Source: Bactrocera neohumeralis (lineage: Eukaryota; Arthropoda; Insecta; Diptera; Tephritidae). From it: 64,000 nucleotides of DNA. A program made the translations under genes and the position numbers. The stretch is from the NCBI RefSeq assembly GCF_024586455.1, contig NC_065919.1, positions 7,849,368 to 7,913,367 of the forward strand, read 5' to 3'. Below, in pieces: positions 25,426 through 37,900 of this stretch. Every line of letters starts with the position of its first letter. Positions within the stretch are counted from its first letter, which is position 1. The notes under the pieces were generated by a model. That model worked only from the letters and a program-made list of their open reading frames with translations. It had not been told where the DNA came from and searched no databases.

Positions 25426-28400
25426 AATTTAGAGGTTTTGAAGACTCTAATTGTTGATATGCACGCCCTGAAGCATGATAAAATTTTGACTTCGTCTGTA
25501 ACAGCCGCTAAGTTTAGACCTGTTTTTATGAGCTTGGCGACTTTCATTTGTTGTAAGCTCACACTTCGTTGCTTGTTCGTGAAGAAATAATACTGTAACG
25601 ATGCCCGGCTTCCATAATCGCCAGACGTGGATGTGTCTGACTGTTTCTATTTCCAAATTAAAGAGAACTGAAAGGGTCGTCGCTTTAAAAAATAGAAGCA
25701 AATTCGCTGAAGGAGCTAAAGATTATGGCAAAAATTCAGTTTAAGAAGCGTTTCGACGATGGGAAGAAGCGCTGGCAGTGCACAATATCGTATATTATAT
25801 CGCGATCCGTTCTCCCACCAAGCAACTAACCAAGTTAAGAACTAATTTCGGCTTGCTTTTGTAGAGCTTTCGAAGACTTTCGAAGAATAATTAAATATTT
25901 GCATGTTAATGTGTATAAATGTATATGTACGAATGATAAATGAAAAGTTTTGATTCAATAAACAAATGAAAACATTGCAGCAATTTAACGAATAACGCGA
26001 TTATCCAATCAAGCAATTCAAGACTTTCAAATCCCTTAAGAACTCTACAACACCGAAGTGCCATATCAACGAATTCCCGTGTCAGTGCGGCAAGGAATTC
26101 ATAAAAGTCAAGCAGATAACGTGAAAATTATCAAGGTGACATTGATGAGCATTCACCGCTGGCAACGCAATGGGCACAACAGCCACAATTCAATTTGTCA
26201 CAGATTGTCAGTGGGCCAGAACCGGATGCAAGCCGCTGGGGAGCGGTTGTGTCAATTTGTTGAAAGGGCAAACCGCAACCAAAGTTGCACCAGCAATAAC
26301 AGGCCAAGTGATTTACGCGCACGCGCATGCACATTCGACAGGCGTCAGCTTTGGGCCAGCCACCGAACAGAACGGTGACAGAAGCTGGCGCGTGCAGCCT
26401 GCAGTATTACATAAGTACATATGTAATGGTGTGTATGGGCATGCCAGCAAGTGGGTCGCTGGGCAGGAAAGCCACACTGCTGTTGCATAGCCTTTCGCAT
26501 GGGCTGCCAGCGGCTGCTGGAGTTGCACATCGGTAGCAAAGAGATCGGAACCGAATTGTTATGCTTGTTGCACGTGCTGCCACATTCTGCTACGACTGGC
26601 TTGAGGAAGTGTATCCAATGCGGCCATTCAAAATTGATTAAGCGGCGACAGTGGCGGCCGTTGGACATGTGCCAGCGACAGGGCCACAACTTTGGTCAGG
26701 CTGTGGTGTCAGCACCTTGTTTTTCTCTAAATTATTCCTTTCGAGCACTTTGCCACCGCACTACTGTATGCGTGTATGTGTAATTGATTGCCAACACATA
26801 TGCAAATTTACGCTATTCCCAACAAATTCGCCACACACTGGAATGTAGCGAAACGAAACTGCATGAAAAGGAAACAAAAAAAAAAAACCAAAACGCGACA
26901 CCAACTATGCAAGGCACTTTAATTGCGCCGGTTTAGGAGACACTTATCGAATATGTACATCGCCAGAGACGTAGTCAATCGACACAAATCGGTCGTCAAA
27001 TTACATCATGTTGCATGCAACCAGTTGCAACGTATACGCCTGTGGCAGTTGTGGCAACTGTGATTTTGTAAGCGATTGTCATCAGCTGATTGCCAGTGTA
27101 GCCAAAAATGGCAAGAATAATGACATAATTTGTAGAAACAAATCACGGTTGGCACCAAACTGGGTAATACCGAGTGCAGAGTTACTTGACAAAATGGATA
27201 ACGATCCAACAATCTTCCATCGGCAATGTGCAGCCAGCTCGCCAGTTTGCCAGGTTGGCACAAGGCAACAAGTTAAGCACTCCGTGGAGGACAGAAGGAG
27301 CGCACAATTCATTATGTCGCAATTTGCAAATCAAATTGCCCAGTTGTGGCAAGTGGAGTCTGCGCCAAACAGCGCGCATCCATCCAAGAAAACACATGAC
27401 ATTTTTAGTCGAACAACAGCACCGAGCCTGCGAGTCCTCAAACCTACTGAAGGCAGTAATTTCGTAGGCACTTTCAAATAATTGTCTTTCTGTCTGTTGC
27501 AAGTGTGTGCCTATGTGTGTGTGCATACTTTTGTTAATTTGCAAACCAATTAGAATCTATTTTGTGTACTTCAAATCACAATCTTACCATCTATTGCTAA
27601 CTGCTGCTTTAAAATGCAAAGTGCCATATAATTCGCCGTGTCATTGATGACGGTGTTTTTGGCATTCGCAATTGTTTATAGAGCCAAATGGTGTGCGGAA
27701 AGTCGAAAATAGGATTTTTTGTAGCCTTCATTAAAAAACTGAGAGTACTCTTCATCTTTGAATTGATCTTCTGTTTGAATTTTTGATAAATTCCTGATTT
27801 TTGGTATATTTCTCAGTTCCCTAATTTCAATGTACATATGGACTTTAAGTAAGAAACGCCGAAGAAACCATCGCTTCTAGAGTCTAGCAACCTAAGCAAA
27901 GAATTTTCCAATTCTGAAATTTACCGCCAGCTTATTGGCGTTTTAGGAGAATGCTTGCTTACCTTACCAACTGAGTAGATTATATTGACTGCGACACCAG
28001 TGATAGCTATGCGCTTGTCTATATCTTCTTTTACTAAATACATAAAATAGACATCTATGGCAGCCGACTAAAGGAGGAGACTACTAAGGGGGAGAACTAG
28101 AAATGAGATTCGGTCTCTTCGACTAAACGGCTCAAATTAAACATTACTTACGAATTTCTCTTCATGATTTCTTTTCTACTATAGTCTCAGGGTTTTAATA
28201 AATAAAACCTACATTTTCAAATTTCTGCAAAAATCTATATTTGGTCCGAGTATTTCAACATGAAAGTTGTAAGATTGGCAGAACAAAATTTTGCAAAACG
28301 ATTTGCCATAAACGAAACTAAACAACAAAACATTCAACGATATTTTTAAAATTGCATTGTTAAAATATTTAAAAGCGAAATATTTTCCAATTTGATGAAG

Positions 28401-30499
28401 AGAATACTGTATATATTACAGAAAAATTGCCTGCGTTTTGCTTCGGATAGATTTTGCATTCACCATATTCTCCGAATCTGGCCTCCAGTGAGGTTTCCTT
28501 GTCATTCGAACTTTCATTCGAAAAAATCGCAAATCTCAGTGACTACGTAGAACAACTCTGAACAGTAAACTCCGAGTGGTACATAACAATTTTTTGTCAG
28601 TTGTCTATCAAAAAATCAGGAAACACAAGCGTCAAAGATGGATCACTCTCACAACTACAACGCGCGCTCTCACACATCGACTGAAACAATCAAAATGCAG
28701 AGCACTTAAAACATCGATTAATGAGTAATCGACCGTAAAGTACTGACTTGGCATCCCCGTACGTCAAAAATAAATTAAGAGATCAACATTTTTATATGTC
28801 TGAACAGGCGGTTGATGTGTTCAGAACGCATGTTTTGGAGATAACTCAGATCAGCGTAGCAAAAGTGTTTCGACGATTGATTCAAGCAAATCTTACTGGA
28901 GAATATTTTGAAAAACAATAAGCGATTTTCGATTATTTATATTTGTTTTGGTTATCTAATCCCAAAATATAAAAGGAAACATACGCAATTATTAAAAAAA
29001 AATATATGAAAAATTAAATGATGGCTGAAATCGCTGTAAGGCCCCTTAAGACCACAATGTTGAATAATAAAATCGAATTTCACCAAAAGAGCTATTCCTC
29101 TTTTTCAATAATAACTTTTCGGCCTAACATGTTATATTAAGATTTTTTAGTAACTCCTTCCAGAAATAGCCTTAACTTGCCTTTAAATATTTTTCTTTTC
29201 TATTTTTCATTCATAATAACAAAATCGATATACATCTACATACATATGTATATTTTTTTTTATTTCAAAATACTGAACGCTGCCTGCCGAAGTGCTATGA
29301 CCAATTGACCAACTTTTGAATGACTTCACACCAACACCAACAATGTGCTGGCAGCTGAGCGTGCAATTAATCTACAAGTTGCACTGCCTTAAATGGCAAT
29401 CACACTGACAGACGGACAAATGAATGCGCTAATAACATGTAGATGAATGTGTGAAATTCATAAAGATATGCCAATTTGTTGGAGCACATTTCGCGCGAAC
29501 ATTTCAATGCATTGTAGAGATACACACACATATGTAAATACATACAAGTTAGGGTATAGAAGCTCATCTAAAGCACGTAGTAAGCGGCGCATGCGCATTT
29601 ATCAAGCAGAGCTTGCACGAAGCAGCTCATAGCAGGCATATACATATAAATACATGTACTTGTATATACATACATATATAGCGAATATAACATTTGAGCA
29701 TTATAAGAAAACTTCTATTGTATTATGGATATATCATTTATATTACTATACAACAGCCTTGCTCACAAACATATTTCATTCATAAAATCATAGCAACTCT
29801 AATTTCAAGCGATTTATGCTTTTACACACACATTATACTTACATACATACATGTATACATTTATACAGAAGTGCATTTAGTCGCACGCGGTCACATTTCA
29901 ACACAGCCATAATAGCGACCGCAACAAGACGTCAGATAATTTATCATCACTTCACAAATAACATGAACTTTTGGCCAGGGACACGACTTCTGTTGCCTAA
30001 ATGGCAGTGTTGCTATGCGTCTGCACTAATGACTTCATTTCTGCGCCAAGTTTCGGCCTAAAACGCTCGCCTGTTGCACTGCAATGCTAAGTGCCGGCGT
30101 GGCATGATGATGCAAGCATTTACTACTTATGCAACGTGTTGCAGGTTACTTCTGTATACTATATATGCTTGACCATCAGTGCGAAAAGCTCTTTATGAAT
30201 TTATTTATGTATGTGAATTTGCTTATGCCGGAGTGTTAAAAGCCTATTCAGCTTGCTTTGCCATTTGACATGACCTCCGACGTGAGCGCAATTACGTGTT
30301 AGTTAATATGGACTGTGTGACCATGGAATGTAGAGCCACATACTAGTGGGAGATATCTCGATAGTCGGTAAAATTATTTGACTGCATGATTCCAATTCTT
30401 TAAATGGTATGAAAATATGGTTGGACTTAAAAAATAAATGCTTATGGTTTTAAACGGCTAATTTGAATTAAACCTTAGAAAAGTAATATAATTTGTTCT
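25426..30499. other. Large intergenic stretch, no gene supported
   Basis: The stretch 26050-27480 is GC-richer and full of TTGCCA/GGCAAC-type phrases; it shows frames of 60-157 codons in most of the six frames together (longest 27008-27481, +), which argues against any one being coding. The stretch 27500-29300 is AT-rich. From 29450 to 30300 there are CATACATATGTA-type repeats and short frames only. Confidence 0.5.
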
Positions 30500-30670
30500 T
30501 ACCACAATACCAATCCAAGTTACATCGATGCACATTCAGCTCCCAGAAAAGGCCTAGACCGCTTGAATAGTTTCGTGTTTGATACCGATTTGGGTTCGAT
30601 TTAGAAAATTTTTGTCATAAGATGATACACTTCAAAGGCATTATTTATGGAAAGTTTTATCCCGTTATAT
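30500..30670. repeat. Fragment of a dispersed repeat, host of the transposon insertion
   Basis: The stretch up to 30670 (CTTGAATAG..TTTGGTCATAAG-like..GCAAAGTTTTATCCCGTTATAT) matches 60025-60115 in order, including AGTTTTATCCCGTTATAT. The transposon at 30671 interrupts it. Confidence 0.6.
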
Positions 30671-31919
30671 AGGGTTTTTCAATAAGGCACTTCAAAAGTA
30701 GACCGATAGGGAGCAACCGCCATATTTTTCCCGCTCTTTTGACATTTCTATTTAGTAAAGTTTGCCATTGCATCATGGAAAGATATACGATGCAACAACG
30801 AGTCAAAATTAAAACCTTCTATCGAAATTCGGAGTCAGTGGCCTCAACTTTAAGAGCGCTACGTCCAATTTATGTTCGTCATAATCGTCCTGTCTGATCA
30901 ACAATTGAGCGTCTATTGCAAAAGATTCAATCCACCAGCACAATACAAAATGTTACCGTGCCAGTAAGATAACGAAGTGCATGTAGTGTTGAAAATATTG
31001 CTGCCGCCAGTGCACCCAAATCAGTCTCTCACACCTCGTTCTCAGTCCTTGGGCATTTCTGTGATGTTGTTGTAGCGAATTTTGCAAAAAGATCTTGATC
31101 TACATCCTTACAAGATCAAATGGATGCAAGAACTTAAACCGCTTGACCACCAGAATCGTCGTATGTTCGTGAATTGGGCTGAGCAAAAACTTGAAAATGA
31201 TCCGGATTGTCATCGAAAAATCATATTCAGCGATTAGGCTCCTTTCTGGCTGAATGGCTGCGCCAAAAAGCCAAATATGAGTTATTTGCCAGGCAGCAAT
31301 TCACACATACTCCATGAGTCCCCATTGCATACCGAAAAAATTATTTGGTGCAGTTTATTGGCCAGCGGCGTCATAGGACCGTACTTCTTCCGTAATAATC
31401 AATACCGGCATGTTACTGTGAATTGGAATCGCTACCGCTCAATGGTAACCGATATTTTTGGCCCGAATTGGATTATATGGTCTTGAACAATATATGGTTT
31501 CAACAGGATGGCCCACAAACCACATGTGAATGTCACAATCGATTTATGGAAAACCAAGTTTGGTGAACGTGTTATCTCACGAAATGGCCCAGTCAATTTT
31601 CTGCCTCGGTCGTGCAATTTGACGCCGTCAGACTATTTCCTGTGAGGCTACGTCAAGTCTATGGTCTATGTCAACAAGCCAGCGACGATTGATGAATTTC
31701 GTACGAATATCGAATGTGTAATTGCAGCAGTATTGGCCGATTTATGCTTAAAAATTGACGAAAATTGGATTCAGCGTATGGACCATGCAATAGAAATCGA
31801 GTTTCATACATAATGGCATTGAATGCACTTTTACAGGAATAAATAATTTCATTGGTATCTCAAACTTTTCTGTTTTAAATATTTAAAAAATCTTTTGTAT
31901 CGCTCTTATTGAAAAATCC
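30671..31919 (+). mobile_element. 1.25-kb Tc1/mariner-superfamily transposon, both ends present, transposase dead
   Basis: The ends are inverted repeats: GGGTTTTTCAATAAG (30672-30686) and its near-complement CTTATTGAAAAATCC (31905-31919). The transposase starts at about 30776 with MERYTMQQRVKIKTFYRN and shows an SEENIAA-like linker (about 30990), IIFSD followed by a stop and PFWLNG (about 31222-31260, first catalytic Asp), GVIGPYFF (about 31365-31392), WNRYRSMVTDIF (about 31425-31460), FQQDGP (31498-31516, second Asp), ISRNGPVNF (about 31575-31600) and LTPSDYFL then a stop then GYVKS (31618-31660, third acidic position). At least five in-frame stops (for example TGA at about 30895, TAG at about 31237) make it a pseudogene. 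GTTATAT flanks it on both sides (30664-30670, 31920-31926). Confidence 0.85.
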
Positions 31920-31926
31920 GTTATAT

Positions 31927-33419
31927 GAAAAAATTACATACACAAGCAGAAGTTTTTAATAACTCAAAGGTAACGCTATCTTATTGAAAGAAAACGGCAT
32001 CACTGCCACAAATGCGAACTTCAACGCCTTCGGCAGTTTTCAAACGCAAATCTTTAAATAGAGCCAATGGAATAGATAATAATTTATAACCAATCTTCAG
32101 CTGGAGAGCATAAAATACTGCTGAATATACAACAAATATATATCTATAGCTATATAGCTATATACATATATGCGTCCACATATGTATTCACATACACCTT
32201 CCACTCTTCACTGCTTGTCCGCTAGTGCTTTATGTTTGTTTGTCTGTTATTTTCCTGTCATATTCAAATTGTTAATATGATTGGTGTTTACAGATTAGAA
32301 AACAAATATTTCACAAATATTACCACTAATAATTTTATTGCATGCAACATAAGAAACAAACGCGCGCCGCACACTTGCGCACTCGCCCATTTGCACCAAC
32401 GCAACATGACGTGCCGCTATGCGCCCGACAACCCAACAACCCGCCAAGGCCTGCGCGTCCATCCAGCTGTAGGCTAAACACAGCAGTAGTGCAACAACTG
32501 TTCCAACAAGCGATAACCTTTTGACTTTGGCGCACATCACTTGTGCTAAAGACGCTAAAGCTTCGAGCGAATTTATGTTGCACCAACTGACAAATTGAAT
32601 GAATAAAAGAGCTGCAAGTGGTCGGACGGACGGATGGACGAATGGAAGTACGAACAAACAGACGGAAGAATAGACAAACTAGCAGGCGACTAACGTCCGA
32701 TCTAACAAGTAAACAAACTCTACGCCGACTGGTACTGCTGCAGTGAGCTTGGCGGCGTACATCGGCTTCATACGTGCGTGCACATGATCGGCCCCTTTTT
32801 GCTAATAAGCAATGTTGCAACGCCTTACTTGTGGCAGCGCCGAACAGCAATATACACGAAAAGAGATAAATTGGAAATCTTATGCATTTTCCGATGTATG
32901 AGGAAAATATTTTAATTTTTTCCTACAACAGGTTATTGTTTTGCATTCCAACTGTGCGCGCCAGCAGAGTTGCCAATTTCTTGTCGAGCCGAGCACCGGC
33001 GGTTAGATCGTGATAAATGGTTGGCACCTTAGAAGATAGTTAGACCTTACCTTCAACGAGCGCCGTCTTTTTATTTTGGCCAAAAGTAGATAAGAGGCTC
33101 GCCGATATCGTCTAACAGACTCTGCGGGCTAATGTTTATATGAATTATACCGTTTTCGGAAGGTGCCATTAGCGAAGGAGAGGGACATCAGTAATTCTAT
33201 TACACTGCCGATTTCGACGTTCGTTTATGTAAGCCTCCTTTACTACCAGTGCGATTCAGATACATAAGTATTTACTGCCATCATAGGATACTTCCCATAT
33301 TATAATACATAGTTATGGGCTCTAAGATATATTCTTTTCGATAAGCTTTATCTCATCAATCACTGCGCAGATGAAGTATTTATTTCTAAGGTTTACAACC
33401 AATTCTTATTCTCTACCGC
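31927..33419. other. Intergenic DNA, no gene supported
   Basis: The stretch 32330-32860 is GC-richer, with a 171-codon - frame (32335-32850) overlapped by several others. It is Cys/Arg/Ser-rich, without a domain. The rest is AT-rich. Confidence 0.5.
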
Positions 33420-33845
33420 TTATAGTAGAGTTTACAACAGCGCACCAGTTGTTCTTCCTTTTCCTTTCTTTTATAGCCAGATCCTTCTCCAGCTGGTCCT
33501 TCCAACGGAGTGGAGGTCTTCTCTTACTCTGCTTCCCCCGGCAGGTACTGCGTCGAATACTTTCAAAGCTGGAGTGTTTTCATACATTCGGACGACATGA
33601 CCTAGCCACTGTCCGCTGTCTTTTAATTCGCTGAACTATGTCAATGTCGTCGTATATCGCATACAGCTCATTGTTCCATCGTATGCGATATTAGCATTTT
33701 CCAACGCGCAAAGGACCAATCTTCCGCAGAAGCTTTCTCTCAAAAATGCGTACCGTCAACTCATCAGATGTTGTCATCGTTCATGCCTCTGCACCATATC
33801 AGGACGGGAATTATGAGTGACTTATAGAGTTTGGTCTTTGTTCGT
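33420..33845 (-). pseudogene. Non-LTR retrotransposon, C-terminal end of reverse-transcriptase ORF
   Basis: Reading leftward from 33845: KTKLYKSLIIPVLI, then ELTVRIFERKLLRKIGPLRVG (about 33690-33755), YRIRWNNELYAIYDDIDIVQ RI (about 33625-33690), CRPNV-type remnant of GHVVRM, and EDLHSVG/PPLRWKDQ-like sequence near 33500-33530. This is the conserved tail of a widespread insect non-LTR element. Frameshifts interrupt it. A second, + strand, internally deleted copy of the same family is at 40940-41403. Confidence 0.8.
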
Positions 33846-35185
33846 TAAGAGAGGAAAACCGGTAGATGGCGGTGGATGTTACTACTCTCATTGGTAGCTG
33901 ATATGTTTCAAAATATATGAATCAACTTTAGTGTTGAGTTGTTTAGTCGAAGAGCTCAGAAAAGTTTGTCTTAAGCATTTACTTTGGCATACTTGATCGG
34001 ATACGCTAGATAAAGAAGCTCCCGTGGAACTGATAAGAGAGCTCTGATTCTGATTCTCTGATTCCGGTCTGATGATGGTTTCTTTAATTTCAAAAATGAA
34101 TTTCGAGAGATATTTTGTGTGGTCTGATTCATAAAACCTTCCACGGAATCATATTTAGTTATCAACAGGACTCCAGAACTTTATAATTGTACCATTTGGT
34201 CAAAAAGTATAAAGTGAGTCCGAGCATTTTTAGCTGCATAGTATAACTAGTATCTAGACTGTTAAAAATAAACTGTACCGTTAACTAAGTCATAATACCC
34301 TTATGACATACTACATGCTGGACGATAAATGGAAAACTGTGTTAAAAGTGCCGCACTCAAACCCAAATCATTCCGCAATTGTTAATAACGCCGTTGGCAA
34401 CCACTTTTTAGGAGTAGTATTTGTCCATACTCATAGGTGTACATATGTACTTAAGCTCATGTGCATAGTCATATGTGAATTATGTATATTCAATGCCGGC
34501 AATTTCTCTTTTTCACTTTGGCGCAGCGAATTACATTTTTATGAATTCATTTTGGCTATGAATCTACGGCGTCCTACAGCTCGGCACAATAGAAGCGGGT
34601 GTTGGCAAAAATATCGCAAAAAGGCGCATAAAAAATATTGCTAATAAGTTATAAACCTGGTTGTAGGTGCATCTCGGTGTGCATATGTGAAGGAATATAT
34701 TGGTGGAATAAGCGGACAGCGCTCTAACTGCTTCGGCGTATGAAGATGCCGCAGGCGCCCTTCTTCCATGCGTTACAAGCAGCTCCGCCTCGGCACAACA
34801 ATTGACCATATGGTGCCGCAGTCGGCAAGTGAACCGCAATAAGCTGTGAATCTTCTCACGCGCATTGCAAAATCAAATACGGATGGCTGTATACACTCAC
34901 ACATATAGGTGAGGATAATCACCTTTGGTTTTGTATAATATTTGCCTTTATGAAATAAATGTCCAAATCGGATATGGCTTGAAACTATTGACGTCGGTTC
35001 AAACTTTTGGAAAAGAGTTTTAGAGCAAAAATGGACTCTGAACAAAAACGATTGCGCGAATGTGAGGAAAATTAAAACATAGGGAAATTAAAAAATAGTG
35101 CTCCAGCGAATAATTAAACACAATTACCAAAGTCGGCTTAAGGCACACCAATGCCCATGCAGTAGAGTCAGACTCCATTATGCTT
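33846..35185. other. Intergenic DNA, no gene seen
   Basis: Short frames only; a local CTGATTCTGATTCTCTGATT direct repeat lies at about 34043-34065. Confidence 0.5.
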
Positions 35186-35190
35186 ATCCC

Positions 35191-35429
35191 ATATGAGGAT
35201 TACTTCTCAAAAACACAACAACAACTGAGGTCCTGAAAGATATCCTCTGGTATGACAAGCACTGCGTCGAACCCTAAGAAGTCTATATCGCTAAGGCACT
35301 AGTTCCATTCCATTCCATTACAACCCCGTATGAGGATTCCTAAAACACAAAAAAAAAACATCGGAAACTCTATAAATTTCCTCTAATATGGAAAGCGTCA
35401 CCACGTCTGACCCAAAGAAAGCCATATCG
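35191..35429. repeat. Diverged tandem duplication, period about 137 bp
   Basis: The stretch 35191-35290 and the stretch 35328-35429 share the order TATGAGGATT, AAAACACAA, CTCTGGTATG/CTCTAATATG, GCGTCGAACCC/CGTCTGACCC, AAGAA, TATATCG/CATATCG. I did not identify the family. Confidence 0.6.
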
Positions 35430-37900
35430 TGAGCTCAGAAATTCTTCAGAGTGGATAAGGCTCATAGCAACGCTATCAACAACCTCACATTTATATCTTT
35501 TACAGAGGATTTAGAAACTCAAAGCTTAAATCTCACTTTCAGTCCACATTTTGTTTTCTTTCAAGATGTTTGAAATATGTATGATAGAGCATAATGCCCT
35601 CACTAAACCCGGCGACACCAGCCGATCACTAACTGGTTAATCATCAAAACTGCTTTAGAAAGCGAAACAGATGGCTTTAATCAAATATTTCAAAGTTACC
35701 GTCGTGTTTTTGTTTTATTTTATTTTGCATTATTGATATGTGTGGTAATTTTACCATAGCTGGCGGTCTTGGCACGTATGCGCCGAAATTTCCTTTAGCT
35801 CATTAACACTTAAGTCAAACGAAAAGCATTCGAGGTAAGATTGGCTCTGCGAATTGACCAAATGGCCGGGAACACACGCATCGGTTCTCACGATTATATT
35901 CTCCGATACCGATACTGTAAGCTCTGACGAGAGAACAAAGCAAAACACAAAGGATGGCGTAAATAATTTCAAGTGCAGTTCGTTCGGGGCAGTACCGCAA
36001 CGGCATAAATGTTCTGCATTCTGTTAAACGGACACAACAACACAACAAAACGCAACACAATCAAGGCATTGCAATCTGTTGTGGCATTGTCTTTACGTGG
36101 ATAAAGCCGGGCTGAGCTGAATATGCGGATAGGCATAAGGCACGCAAGTTGAAAGATCAACATCCGCACAGATAATCTAGTGGAGCGCAGCAAAGCGTCA
36201 CAGCGCGTTGGGAGTATCAACAGCATCGAAAAGAGGATAATCGATAAGAGCACATTAAAGCCACAGCGTTCGAATCTATCACGATTGCGCAGGCGACGCA
36301 CGAAAAGACCTTGCCGCAAGTAAGCGCCAAACGACAAAAACTCCATACACACTTACATATACATATATATATACATATGTATATATATATATGTAACTGG
36401 CGTTGGAAGGAGACGCAGGCTGACTCAGAGCCTGACGCGCTCTGTGACCAGATGTGTCGTGTTGCCGCGCGGATTGCCTTGCGTTCGCGTTGCTTTTACG
36501 CAGCGCGCGTGATGCCAATGCGAGTGGCCGAAATAAAAGGGTACCACTCTTTTAATTATGGGTTATTATGAGGGGCAGGATATGCGCTTGAATTGCTCAT
36601 CGTCGTCATCATCATCATTGTGTGCAGCAAACGCGTATGGAGGAAAGTGCATTGTGGGTTTGTTGATTTTTGTGCGCCCATAAATACTTAATTTTAACAT
36701 TACCGCGTTGTTTGTTTTTATTTTTATTTCTTTATTATTATTTTTTTTTGTATTTTTTATGAGTTCGCTGGTGACCCAGAGACGTGCGTTTGCAAGACCA
36801 GTAATTGTTGGGGCACGCACCCTGCAAATATTGTTGTTCATCTGTCTGCGTGTACGTCTCGATGCCATCGTTGTTTGTTTTACTCGGAGCTAAACGGGTG
36901 TTGTGCCGGTACGACATACAACCTTTCAGAATATTGTCAGTGCGGCGTTGACCTGGCGTCACACGTCATGTTGGGCCATTATGCGCATTTGTAATCGAGT
37001 GTGATCCATCATCGATCATTTAGGCTACGTGACGGCCTGCCTGTCGTCACAGGTTTCGCCGTAGTTGCGTCTCAACGTACGAGTACATTGATGAAGTTAT
37101 TTTTCACGCAATTATGGCAATTATGTCATCAATATTTCGGTAAGGACCGAATTGTGTGGGACAGATATGGAGAAGCGTCAGCCACAGTCGTAGGAAGGTA
37201 TGTATAAATTTCATGTGTATTCTAAAGGTTAACACCCTAACGGTTCATAACAAAATTTTTTCCAAAATTCCGAACAAAAAAACCTAAGGCTGAAACAACT
37301 AAGGTCCTGACTTCACACGCAGAACCCTTCTAAATATATTTTGTTTTCAAAGTACAATCCTGACGCTCCTGACCTCCTCCGAAGGTATGTTTGGCGCGTA
37401 AAAGAAGAAAAGAGAGTTAGGTAGAAGAGACAAGAGAGATTGTGAACAAAGAGAAATCAGAAATTGTTGAATGCTTCGATATCCGACATCACAAGCAATA
37501 GTAACGGTAATCTGGTAGTTCAGTAGCTAGTAAACTCACCAGTTTCTTATTGATAGTACGGTGAATCAAAATAAACCCATGTAGGTATCATCGTGCTATA
37601 AAGCTGAGCGCGTAAAGTAGTTGAAAATGATGCGTGTTACACAGATGTTAGAAAATCTTTAAGTAGATGGCGCCGGAAATTGGTAAGAGTGTAAGGGTTT
37701 GCATTTGGAAAGCTAGGGTTGAGTATGGTTTCACTTAAGGACTATTTGGACCGCAACGTTTACACAACAATAAAAACATAACACATACAGCTTTCACTAT
37801 ACATTTCAGTACTAATCAATTTACGTTTATTTTTTTTTTTTTGGGTTTAGAACAAAGGTTTTTAAATAATATAATGTGTTCTGTTTACGAGCAAAAAATG
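35430..37900. other. Intergenic DNA upstream of 3' end of the tubulin gene
   Basis: A 125-codon - frame starts at ATG 36346 and ends at 35969; it has one hydrophobic stretch (about residues 34-48) but no recognised family and no intron signals. A TATA-rich palindromic run lies at 36357-36395 and a GTCATC run near 36601. Nothing else is supported. Confidence 0.4.

Noticed and set aside
27008..27481. 157-codon + strand open frame
   Set aside because: Four or more other frames are open over the same stretch, composition follows TTGCCA/GGCAAC simple phrases, and no domain is seen.
32335..32850. 171-codon - strand open frame, Cys/Arg/Ser-rich
   Set aside because: Overlapped by frames on both strands; looks like a consequence of higher GC content; no homology or splice context recognised.
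36266..36276. GTTCGAATC, similar to a tRNA B box
   Set aside because: No matching A box, acceptor stem or anticodon arm around it; the same holds for the similar phrase near 13621.
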